Assembly (NCBI GenBank): GCA_029050385.1
Contig: JAIDMV010000264.1
Coordinates: 1 to 5,357, forward strand
DNA length: 5,357 nt
Origin: Anaeroplasmataceae bacterium
Lineage (GTDB): Bacteria > Bacillota_I > Bacilli_A > Acholeplasmatales > Anaeroplasmataceae
Direction of reading: 5' to 3'
The notes beneath the pieces were generated by a model, which ran no database searches, was not told the origin of the DNA, and saw only the letters and a list, made by a program, of their open reading frames with translations. Position 1 is the first letter of the stretch. Every line of letters starts with the position of its first letter. Shown piece after piece: positions 1 through 5,357 of the stretch. Made by a program: the position numbers and the translations under genes.

Positions 1-33
1 GTTTTATATAAATATATTATTTTATTTATGAAG

Positions 34-70
34 AAAAGTGGAATGACTATATCTCAATCATTCCACTTTT
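34..70 (-). terminator. Intrinsic terminator overlapping the 3' end of the GerE-like gene
   Basis: A perfect 13-bp inverted repeat (34-46 and 58-70, core GTGGAATGA/TCATTCCAC) encloses an 11-base loop. On the minus strand the second arm ends in TTTT, then CTTC. The first arm lies inside the last codons of the GerE-like gene, and its TAG stop is in the loop. The flanking A- and T-runs are symmetric, so it could also stop plus-strand transcription. Confidence 0.75.
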
Positions 71-253
71 AGCTAACAATATAATTGCTTGAGTTCTACT
101 TGTGACTCCAAGCTTACCTATCACATTTGAAATGTGATTACGAACTGTTTTATCACTGATATGTAGTTTATCCGCAATTGATTTTGTTGTTTCGTTTTGA
201 ATTAATAATTTAAATATTTCTAGCTCTCTAGGAGTTAAAAAGTGACCGTTCAT
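47..253 (-). CDS. GerE-like LuxR-family DNA-binding regulator (single HTH domain)
   Basis: This is a 68-residue protein made almost entirely of a LuxR/GerE-type helix-turn-helix domain, with no receiver or ligand domain. It shows the family opening LTPRELEIF (residues 6-14) and then the HTH from TTKSIADKLHIS through DKTVRNHISNVIGKLG (about 22-49). As I recall it, Bacillus subtilis GerE (74 aa) is also a free-standing HTH with very similar TTKEIA and KTVRNHISN segments; GerE is a mother-cell regulator of late spore-coat genes. Start choice: an ATG at 274 gives 75 aa, closer to GerE's length, but has no ribosome site and overlaps the putative -10 element. The ATG at 253 has GGAGG five bases upstream and is preferred. 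The gene follows DUF1653 by about 70 bases, with its own promoter-like sequence. It ends inside a hairpin (34-70). The family call is firm. A true GerE role is inferred and depends on whether the host sporulates. Confidence 0.88.
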   Translation of the reverse strand: MNGHFLTPRELEIFKLLIQNETTKSIADKLHISDKTVRNHISNVIGKLGVTSRTQAIILLAKSGMIEI

Positions 254-258
254 AGGAA

Positions 259-263
259 CCTCC
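259..263 (-). promoter_or_regulatory. Shine-Dalgarno site deciding the GerE-like start
   Basis: GGAGG on the minus strand ends five bases before the ATG at 253. The two upstream in-frame ATGs, at 265 and 274, have no comparable site; the one at 265 runs directly into this GGAGG. It therefore favours the 68-residue product. Confidence 0.7.
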
Positions 264-276
264 ATTATTTCCATTT

Positions 277-304
277 TATAGTATGCTTAAAAAATACAAA
301 TGGT
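277..304 (-). promoter_or_regulatory. Candidate sigma-K-like promoter of the GerE-like gene
   Basis: On the minus strand, AC (304-303) is followed by 17 bases and then CATACTATA (285-277). This matches the textbook sigma-K consensus AC-N17-CATANNNTA. The -10 part also resembles the sigma-E element CATACANT, with one mismatch. A start of transcription near 270 would leave about 17 bases before the ATG at 253, with GGAGG correctly placed. The sigma-A alternatives are poor: TATAAA at 280-275 has no acceptable -35 at 17 or 18 bp. In AT-rich DNA such a short motif can occur by chance, so this is only suggestive. Confidence 0.35.
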
Positions 305-322
305 TAATGGTTTTACGATATT

Positions 323-553
323 TTATTCTTCAACTAGTTCAAAACGATACTTTTGAGTGACTTCTGGATATTTTTGATGATCTACTTCACTTAAAAACAT
401 TTCAAGAGGTCTAACCCACAAGCTTCTATCTTCATACAATCTTCGATAAACTACCATTCTCTGTTTTGTTTCAGAATCAAAAGCTATATCTTCTACAAAA
501 TAATACTTCCCTTTAAAATGACGATAGATTCCTTTAATCTTTAGTTCTCTCAT
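323..553 (-). CDS. DUF1653 family protein
   Basis: This is a 76-residue soluble protein without a signal peptide or membrane segment. It matches the DUF1653 pattern as I know it: YRHFKGKYY near the start (10-18), SETKQRMVVYRRLY in the middle (27-40), then LWVRPLEMFL (45-54), the family's most recognisable stretch, followed by an acidic tail. Family members are small, widespread in bacteria, usually about 65-80 aa, and have no established biochemical role that I know of. The start is set by AGGAG (563-559), five bases before the ATG, and this site overlaps the TAG stop of the CotH-family gene upstream (8-base gap). The two genes are therefore almost certainly co-transcribed and perhaps translationally coupled. 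No function is assigned. The link to the exported CotH protein may be only positional, because this protein should stay in the cytoplasm. Confidence 0.9.
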   Translation of the reverse strand: MRELKIKGIYRHFKGKYYFVEDIAFDSETKQRMVVYRRLYEDRSLWVRPLEMFLSEVDHQKYPEVTQKYRFELVEE

Positions 554-561
554 AGATTCTC

Positions 562-2550
562 CTATTGCTTAGTTATAAGAATTCTTTGGTGATCTGTTCC
601 ATAATCTATTATTTCTATTTTGTAAGTGCCAGATTGCTTTACACTTATATTTTTATTGCTTCCTACAGAATTAAATAAACTAGTATCAACCAGGTGAGTA
701 TAGTTAAACTCAGACGTCCAAGAGGAATCTGCAACCTTGAATGCTTGATTTGCTTCTAAACGAATAAGAATCGTAGGAATCCCATTTACAAGTTTTAAAT
801 TGTATTTCTTCTCAATACCATCCCAGCCATTCATTTCTCCTCTTAAATAGTAAGAAGTATATGAAGCTTCCTCCTCTTTATTCCAACTAAAAGAGGTAAA
901 GGTTTCTTTTTTCTTCTGAAAATATACTCCAATAGATAAATTCCAACTATCAGATAGATTATCTACTTCCTTCAAAGAAAACTCTACCTTCTTGCCATTT
1001 ACCTTATTTCCTAATGTTAAAGAGGAACTATAATTATTTTTCGCTTTATTATAATATGCTTCAAAGGTTTCTGTATCTAACCATTTTGAAGATAGAATAG
1101 AGGAAATGGATTTTATATAATCTTCTTTTATTGCTATATTTCCAGATTCTAAAATGCTTTTATTAAAAAAGGCAGTTGTATTTTTTGCATATCCCGTTGT
1201 ATCATCAAATGGTTGATTTAAGGCACCATGATGATTGGTTGGATTTCCACTTCCACCAGTAGAGCCTAAGACTCTATCATGATCTGTAGGAATAAAAATC
1301 GCTTGATTTGTATCCTTTAGGAAGTATAGATATGTATTGTTTGAATTTCCTCTCAAATCATCAGGATCTCCTAGCAAATAGGATATTGCAAGATACTTTA
1401 TTGTATAATCATAAATCATATCAGATTTTATGAAAGAATCAAACTGATTTGTAGGTGTATCAATAATTTTTTGAATAAAACTCTTGATTAATTCATGATT
1501 TGATGTTTTTTTATTTGTCTTCAAATCATAGGTGAAACCTATTTGTTTAAAGCCTTGATTTTCCTTAATTTGATATTCCACACCAAATAAAGAGGAGTTT
1601 AAATTATCCAAAGTTGCCCCAACATTCGTCCAGCCCATTTTATATAAATCTCCACCTGCAGAATCTTTTACGAGATTTCTTTTTATAAAGGATTTATCGA
1701 TATCCTCTACTCCCAAATACACTCCTAGGTTTTGGGTATCTCCAGCAATTTTCATTTCTACTTGCATAGGAGCAGAATGTGGTGCCAAAATACCATTTTG
1801 GCGATACATTTCAAAAGCATAATATTCTCTTAAATATGTTGATTCTTGATTTCTATTCCAACGGATATTTAATTTTTCTAATCCAAAGAAATTTCTATTA
1901 TCTCGATATTCATAAGCCACAGCATCTTTCCATGAGATAGGTGTTTTAGTAAATTCATCATCAAAGGTTGCCGTAAAATTAAGCTTGTAATGGCGTAAGT
2001 TTATATTCTCTTTATTATCTAAAATGGCACCTCTTGAGGTATTCCCCTTCTGCCTGATTCCTACCTGTTCATAATGAAATAATAAATCTCCCATTTCAAT
2101 GTTTAAATTGCAAATGCGGTAAGATTCCTTATTCCCCGTTGTATAATCCTCATCTAATTTTTTTAATTCTTCTTTACTAATATCAATGGTAAGCTTAATC
2201 TTTTCATCTATAGAAAAGAATTTCAATAATCCCACGCAATAGTTAGATTGAAAAACACCATTTGCTTTCTCTTTCTTTTTCTCAGTTAAGCTTAAATAAT
2301 CAGCTTCTAATGTACTTGTATCCTTAGAATCGTCTATATATTTAACATAATCTCCATAGGCACCAAGTGGATAAACTATAGCTTCTGGCTGATCCTTATC
2401 TGTAGGAACTTCTGGCTTGTCTTTATCATCTGGTTCTACTGGTTTTTCATTGTCTATTGGGTCTTCTGGGGTAGGTGTATTTGTCATACAACCAACAAGA
2501 AAAATACTCAATGTCAAAAAGATTAAAAAGCAAAAACCTAATTTTTTCAT
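562..2550 (-). CDS. CotH-kinase-domain lipoprotein with C-terminal starch-binding-like module
   Basis: This 662-residue exported protein has a lipoprotein signal peptide (KK, hydrophobic core, lipobox LVGC, lipidated Cys21) and a Pro/Asp/Glu/Lys-rich linker (24-56). The CotH domain spans about 117-510. Family landmarks are VGIRQKGNTSR (163-173), KLNF (189-192), EKLNIRWNRN (225-234), LREYYAFEMYRQNG (240-253), GVYLGVEDIDKSFI (276-289), GDLYKM (300-305, candidate nucleotide-binding Lys304), LLGDPDD with NNTYLYF (392-410), and PTDHDRVLG (421-429), where Asp423 and Asp425 are likely metal or catalytic residues. The usual Trp before the first of these Asp residues is Thr here. Residues about 563-662 (YYLRGEMNGWDG, a FKVADSSW strand, GTYKIEI) resemble SusE/SusF or glycogen-binding beta modules. 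Bacillus CotH phosphorylates coat proteins; an exported version needs another substrate or phosphate donor, so the activity is inferred. The start has TGAGGGA seven bases upstream. The gene leads the operon with DUF1653. Confidence 0.9.
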   Translation of the reverse strand: MKKLGFCFLIFLTLSIFLVGCMTNTPTPEDPIDNEKPVEPDDKDKPEVPTDKDQPEAIVYPLGAYGDYVKYIDDSKDTSTLEADYLSLTEKKKEKANGVFQSNYCVGLLKFFSIDEKIKLTIDISKEELKKLDEDYTTGNKESYRICNLNIEMGDLLFHYEQVGIRQKGNTSRGAILDNKENINLRHYKLNFTATFDDEFTKTPISWKDAVAYEYRDNRNFFGLEKLNIRWNRNQESTYLREYYAFEMYRQNGILAPHSAPMQVEMKIAGDTQNLGVYLGVEDIDKSFIKRNLVKDSAGGDLYKMGWTNVGATLDNLNSSLFGVEYQIKENQGFKQIGFTYDLKTNKKTSNHELIKSFIQKIIDTPTNQFDSFIKSDMIYDYTIKYLAISYLLGDPDDLRGNSNNTYLYFLKDTNQAIFIPTDHDRVLGSTGGSGNPTNHHGALNQPFDDTTGYAKNTTAFFNKSILESGNIAIKEDYIKSISSILSSKWLDTETFEAYYNKAKNNYSSSLTLGNKVNGKKVEFSLKEVDNLSDSWNLSIGVYFQKKKETFTSFSWNKEEEASYTSYYLRGEMNGWDGIEKKYNLKLVNGIPTILIRLEANQAFKVADSSWTSEFNYTHLVDTSLFNSVGSNKNISVKQSGTYKIEIIDYGTDHQRILITKQ

Positions 2551-2582
2551 ATTTTATCCCTCATATCGTTTTATGTATCTTT

Positions 2583-2612
2583 ATTATAGTATAAAAATGC
2601 TTTTAATGCAAA
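2583..2612 (-). promoter_or_regulatory. Probable sigma-A promoter of the CotH-family/DUF1653 operon
   Basis: The minus strand carries a perfect -10 TATAAT (2588-2583). The -35 is weak: TTTGCA at 18 bp (2612-2607) matches four of six positions, and TTGCAT at 17 bp (2611-2606) matches three. The site lies between the upstream gene's terminator and the CotH-family start. This leaves a leader of roughly 25 bases carrying GAGGG. A GCATT-AAAA-GCATT direct repeat overlaps the spacer. Confidence 0.6.
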
Positions 2613-2637
2613 TCAAAATCAGCTAAATAAGACCAAC

Positions 2638-2677
2638 AAAAAAAGACTATTGATGAAAATATCAATAATCTTTTTTT
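2638..2677 (-). terminator. Intrinsic terminator of the OB-fold-type lipoprotein gene
   Basis: A 10-bp stem (2670-2661 with 2654-2645) closes a six-base loop just after the stop codon. On the minus strand it is followed by seven T residues (2644-2638). The single imperfect position is a G-U wobble when read as minus-strand RNA but a C-A mismatch in plus-strand RNA, so it is built for leftward transcription. Confidence 0.85.
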
Positions 2678-2680
2678 ATA

Positions 2681-3424
2681 TTAATTACTCTTAGTAACCT
2701 TTGTGATATGTGGCTGAGCACCATTATACCAATATAAGAAAGCTTCAATAGTTATCTTATCACCAACAGCTAAGCCTTTAACTGCCTTATAAACCTCTGA
2801 ATCCTTATCACATAAATAAGATTCAACTACAGCTGAAAGTGTATTTGTACCATCAGTTAAAGTAATATAAAGGTCATCCCCTTCATTACCAGAATTATCC
2901 CATTTATAGTAAAATGCTGATGTTCCATCTTCTTGAGCTACTACTTCTAAATTCTTAAAGGTAACTGCCATATTTTGTGAAGCTAATAAATCTTTACCTA
3001 ACTGATCTGTTACATCCTTAGGGTTTGCGATAAACTTCTTAGCATTTAAAATCTTGTAAGTTGCCTCAGCACCTGCAGACAATCCATCAATCTCTACTTC
3101 TCCAGACCATTCTGTTTTATTTCCAGTAACCTGAATCTTAGTACCTGCAGTTAATTTTTTATCGTAATCATCTTTTGTACAAGGTAAATTATATACGAAA
3201 TATCCACCATCTTGATCTTGTAAATAGAAAGATGCAACACCAACTCCATCACTTTCCCACCAAGATTGTTTTCCTTGAATATAAGCTTCTATTGTTACAG
3301 TTGTTCCTTTTTCTGCAGCCAAATATTCTGCATGAGTTAAAGCATTAGATTCTTCCTCTTTTGCACAAGAAACAAATAAGCATAAAGATAATATACCTAC
3401 AAATATTGCAAAAACTGTTTTCAT
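2681..3424 (-). CDS. Small lipoprotein with two OB-fold-like domains
   Basis: This is a 247-residue exported lipoprotein with a short signal peptide, lipobox FVSC and lipidated Cys20, then a short acidic linker. Two beta-rich halves follow. The first (about 40-130) contains GTTVTIEAYIQG, a SFYLQDQDGGYFVY strand pair, then LPCTKDDYDKKLTAGTKIQV. The second (about 150-245) contains MAVTFKNLEVV, DDLYITLTDGTN, then YLCDKDSEVYKAVKGLAVGD and a closing KITIEAF strand. The matched C-x-K-D...Y-K...G-x-K-I pattern (Cys82 and Cys205) indicates an internal duplication. The strand pattern resembles OB-fold domains found in secreted Bacillota and Bacteroidota proteins. No catalytic motif is visible, so binding of a glycan, nucleic acid or protein is possible but unproven. 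The start has GAGGGG eight bases upstream. The gene is a transcription unit of its own, with a consensus promoter and a terminator. That it is an exported lipoprotein is firm; the fold is a moderate call. Confidence 0.85.
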   Translation of the reverse strand: MKTVFAIFVGILSLCLFVSCAKEEESNALTHAEYLAAEKGTTVTIEAYIQGKQSWWESDGVGVASFYLQDQDGGYFVYNLPCTKDDYDKKLTAGTKIQVTGNKTEWSGEVEIDGLSAGAEATYKILNAKKFIANPKDVTDQLGKDLLASQNMAVTFKNLEVVAQEDGTSAFYYKWDNSGNEGDDLYITLTDGTNTLSAVVESYLCDKDSEVYKAVKGLAVGDKITIEAFLYWYNGAQPHITKVTKSN

Positions 3425-3459
3425 TTTGAAATCCCCTCAAATCTTTTAATTTCATACTT

Positions 3460-3488
3460 ATTATATTTTTTTTGATAAAATATGTCAA
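3460..3488 (-). promoter_or_regulatory. Consensus sigma-A promoter of the OB-fold-type lipoprotein gene
   Basis: The minus strand reads TTGACA (3488-3483), a 17-base A/T-rich spacer, then TATAAT (3465-3460). Both hexamers and the spacing are ideal. Transcription should begin near 3453, giving a leader of about 29 bases with GAGGGG before the ATG. Strong, probably constitutive expression is expected. Confidence 0.88.
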
Positions 3489-3507
3489 TAAATCTATGAA
3501 AATAATT

Positions 3508-3527
3508 GAAAAAACACTACTTTTTTC
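3508..3527 (-). terminator. Weak A/T hairpin after the solute-binding protein gene
   Basis: GAAAAAA (3527-3521 on the minus strand) and TTTTTTC (3514-3508) form a perfect 7-bp stem around a GTAGTG loop, starting three bases after the stop codon. Three further pairs follow beyond one mismatch. The T-run forms the stem arm itself, so this is an atypical, probably leaky terminator. Confidence 0.35.
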
Positions 3528-3529
3528 TA

Positions 3530-4966
3530 TTATTTTATCTCATATGTGGAAAGCTTATACCTTGTATTGACAATAGAGTATAATTCCTGAATACCTTTTT
3601 CATCTTGATATTTTTTATTAAACATTGCTTCTATGAGATACCCAGCAGCTGATCTACATAGAGAAGATCCATTAAATACAGGAGTAACAAAAGTATGATC
3701 AATTTGATTCATAATGAGCTGGGTTGCAGCTCTTTTCACTTCATATTCTTCTTCATCATTTAAATACGCTTTAAACTCTTCTGATTCTACTGCAGTACTA
3801 GTAACAGGTAAATACCCTTCTGTTTTAGAAAATGCAATTTGTGTTTCGTTTGTTAAAAGATATTGCATAAATAACCATGAAGCTAATACTTCTTGTGGAT
3901 CTTCCTTATAAAATAAACACATAGATGGTCCTTGTGAAATCATATACGGATTATTCTCGTCAACCTGAGGAATCATCGTAACAAGAGTTTCAAAGTCTAC
4001 CAATTCAGATTCAGGAATATCTAAAAGTGGAGCCTTAGTTCCAATCCAGGTTGAACCTGCAGTGGAGTCAATCGCAAAGATACATTGTCCTTTATTAAAG
4101 AAATTACCAGGATAGCTGACTCTTTTGAAGGTATCAAAATATCCACTTTCAATAGGCTCAACTAAACTAAGGAGCATGTCACTAACAGCATCACTTAAAA
4201 ACATAACCTTTCCCTTTGAATCTGTATACTCATACTCATATTGCTTACAAAGCTGGATGAACATATTATCTGTTGATTTATAAATCAAAGGAATCATCGT
4301 GCTCCCATCTCTTACAGATTTTTCTTTTGCATAGGCACAAATCTCCCACACATAGTCCCAAGTAAAAACTTTAGGAATGGAAAATCCATTTTCTTCTAAA
4401 TAGGTCTTATTCACATAAAGAGCTTCAGTAGAACGCATAAAAGGCAAAATACAGTAGTGATCTGAAATTTGACATTCTGCTAAGAATTTTGGTAAAATAT
4501 CCTCTTCCTTTATGGAATCAAATTTAACCTCACTCCCTCCAAATCCATATTTTTCATTCTTCATTAATGTATCAAGTGGTACAATAACATCTCCGCCCTC
4601 CATATAGGTAGCCACATGATCTGGATAAGCTATAGAAATATTAGGTGTGGTTTTTGTGGAAATATTAGTGATAACATCTGAATATATTTTCGTATAATCA
4701 TTATATTGAACTACATTGATATGGATATTTGGATAAAGTTCTTCAAAGCTTTCTACTGCTTGATTGAAAATAGCTTGTTGAACCTTATTTGTATCATTCT
4801 TTGCCCAAAAAGTGAGTTCGTGTGACTTCGTTTCATCAAAGCTTTCTGGAACCTCAAAATCAATAAGTTCAACACCAGTATTCTTAGGAACAAGTTTCCC
4901 ATGACAGGAGGCAAGTATCAATATGAATGACACAAGACCAAAACATAACATAAACTTCTTCTTCAT
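3530..4966 (-). CDS. Carbohydrate ABC transporter, family 1 solute-binding lipoprotein
   Basis: This 478-residue lipoprotein captures a substrate outside the cell and delivers it to the membrane permease. Its signal peptide (MKKK, hydrophobic core, lipobox LASC, lipidated Cys21) is followed by the family 1 fold: the opening strand HELTFWAKND (49-58), FEELYPNIHINVVQYNDY (74-91), TPNISIAYPD (107-116), VPLDTLM (129-135), ILPFMRSTEALYVNKTYL (173-190), the second-lobe FNKGQCIFAIDSTAG (290-304), and the typical C-terminal ASWLFMQYLL...TEGYLPVTS (362-390). Length is a little above the usual 420-450. The sequence does not reveal the sugar; UgpB/MalE-like oligosaccharide or glycerol-phosphate binders are closest in style. 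Start choice: two adjacent ATGs (4969, 4966) follow AAAGGGG; the second has the better seven-base spacing and begins a classic signal. A longer frame to 4996 would overlap the permease and spoil the signal peptide. The permease gene ends four bases upstream, so the two form an operon. Confidence 0.93.
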   Translation of the reverse strand: MKKKFMLCFGLVSFILILASCHGKLVPKNTGVELIDFEVPESFDETKSHELTFWAKNDTNKVQQAIFNQAVESFEELYPNIHINVVQYNDYTKIYSDVITNISTKTTPNISIAYPDHVATYMEGGDVIVPLDTLMKNEKYGFGGSEVKFDSIKEEDILPKFLAECQISDHYCILPFMRSTEALYVNKTYLEENGFSIPKVFTWDYVWEICAYAKEKSVRDGSTMIPLIYKSTDNMFIQLCKQYEYEYTDSKGKVMFLSDAVSDMLLSLVEPIESGYFDTFKRVSYPGNFFNKGQCIFAIDSTAGSTWIGTKAPLLDIPESELVDFETLVTMIPQVDENNPYMISQGPSMCLFYKEDPQEVLASWLFMQYLLTNETQIAFSKTEGYLPVTSTAVESEEFKAYLNDEEEYEVKRAATQLIMNQIDHTFVTPVFNGSSLCRSAAGYLIEAMFNKKYQDEKGIQELYSIVNTRYKLSTYEIK

Positions 4967-4970
4967 CATT

Positions 4971-5357
4971 TTACCCCTTTGATCCACTTCTAGCAACGCC
5001 AGACATAATTTGTTTTCTAAACACTACAAATAATAGCAGTAATGGTAGAGACACACATACTACGGCAGCCATCATACCAGGTATATCCGCTTTTCCCATA
5101 CTTTGTTCTTTAATCAACTGAATTCCATTACTTACTAAATAAAAATCTTTATCTGTTGTAATTAGTCTTGGCCAAACATAAGAATTCCAACACTCTATTA
5201 GTTTTAAGATAGTGATTGTAATTATTGTCGGCTTAGATAATGGGACTAAAATCTTCCATAAATATTTAAAATCTGAAGTGCCATCTACCTTTGCAGCAAA
5301 ATAGACATCATCTGAAACCTGCATAAAATTTTGCCTTAATAGATAGATGTAAAATAC
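4971..5357 (-). CDS. Carbohydrate ABC transporter permease, MalG/UgpE type (C-terminal part)
   Basis: The gene is cut by the right window edge. The open frame runs to base 5357, giving the last 128 residues of a protein normally near 275-300. The internal ATG at 5324 is not the true start: eleven more in-frame codons (VFYIYLLRQNF) precede it and continue the family's conserved sequence. Visible features are the cytoplasmic EAA loop that docks with the ATPase (YFAAKVDGTSDFKYLWKILVP, with the first A-A-x-x-D-G conserved), a membrane helix at TIITITILKLIECWNSYVWP, a last helix at AAVVCVSLPLLLLFVVF, and the family C-terminus ending GVARSGSKG. It belongs to the inner-membrane channel for sugar import and normally pairs with a MalF-type permease, which I expect just upstream outside the window. 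No ATPase gene is visible here; a shared MsmX-type ATPase is common for such systems. Confidence 0.95.
   Translation of the reverse strand, partial: VFYIYLLRQNFMQVSDDVYFAAKVDGTSDFKYLWKILVPLSKPTIITITILKLIECWNSYVWPRLITTDKDFYLVSNGIQLIKEQSMGKADIPGMMAAVVCVSLPLLLLFVVFRKQIMSGVARSGSKG
4974..4980 (-). promoter_or_regulatory. Shine-Dalgarno site deciding the binding-protein start
   Basis: AAAGGGG lies within the last codons of the permease gene, immediately before its TAA stop. It is seven bases from the ATG at 4966 and four from the ATG at 4969. It rules against the upstream in-frame ATG at 4996 and makes translation of the two genes closely linked. Confidence 0.75.

Noticed and set aside
2395..2480. 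Repetitive stretch encoding alternating Pro, Asp, Lys and Glu
   Set aside because: This is the flexible linker after the lipidated cysteine, common in surface lipoproteins, and not a DNA repeat or CRISPR-like array: the units are irregular and in frame.
2594..2609. GCATT-AAAA-GCATT direct repeat in the CotH-family promoter as an operator
   Set aside because: The repeat units are only five bases in AT-rich DNA and are not a palindrome of a recognised regulator family; chance is a sufficient explanation.
2417..2626. Plus-strand open frame of 69 codons
   Set aside because: It lies antisense to the linker and signal peptide of the CotH-family lipoprotein and across its promoter. It has low-complexity Ser/Gly content from the repetitive linker codons and resembles no known family.
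3714..3911. Plus-strand open frame of 65 codons
   Set aside because: It is fully antisense to the conserved C-terminal part of the solute-binding protein gene, with a Ser-rich composition typical of a shadow frame.
4967..4996. Longer N-terminus for the solute-binding protein starting at 4996
   Set aside because: It would overlap the permease and put charged residues before a signal peptide that already begins correctly at 4966 after AAAGGGG.
1..5357. CRISPR arrays, tRNA or rRNA genes, insertion sequences, phage genes
   Set aside because: I saw no regularly spaced repeats, tRNA-like cloverleaf, transposase motif or terminal inverted repeats on either strand.

Overview
The window is AT-rich bacterial DNA in which every supportable gene lies on the minus strand, so transcription reads from the right edge to the left. 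Base composition, Gram-positive Shine-Dalgarno sites (AAAGGGG, GAGGGG, GAGGG, AGGAG, GGAGG), three lipoprotein signal peptides and a GerE-type regulator all suggest a low-GC Bacillota. A gut-associated lineage such as Erysipelotrichales or a relative is my guess; the sequence does not prove it. Standard code fits: tryptophans are TGG, and the five complete genes I could check end in TAA or TAG.

Region by region, in transcription order. (1) 5357-3530: the C-terminal part of a MalG/UgpE-type sugar ABC permease is cut by the window edge. It is followed after 4 bases by a family 1 solute-binding lipoprotein. This is the end of a carbohydrate import operon in which the binding protein comes after the permease. 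A weak A/T hairpin follows it. (2) 3488-2638: a near-ideal housekeeping promoter (TTGACA, 17 bp, TATAAT) drives a small lipoprotein that looks like two OB-fold-type beta domains in tandem, closed by an intrinsic terminator. (3) 2612-323: another promoter drives a 662-residue lipoprotein with a CotH-kinase-type domain and a C-terminal starch/glycogen-binding-like beta module. It is coupled to a DUF1653 gene whose Shine-Dalgarno site overlaps the CotH stop codon. (4) 304-34: a short GerE-like LuxR-family DNA-binding protein follows, preceded by a sequence matching the sporulation sigma-K promoter consensus. It ends in a strong hairpin that contains its own stop codon.

How the genes may work together: three of the six genes encode lipoproteins anchored outside the membrane, and one belongs to a sugar transporter, so the right and centre look like a surface carbohydrate-handling neighbourhood. 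The left part pairs a CotH-family protein with a GerE-like regulator, two families linked in Bacillus to late sporulation. Here, however, the CotH-family protein is exported, which does not fit the Bacillus role. No single system with proven function can be claimed. The most interesting elements are the exported CotH fusion, the tandem OB-fold lipoprotein under a consensus promoter, and the sigma-K-like promoter before the GerE-like gene.
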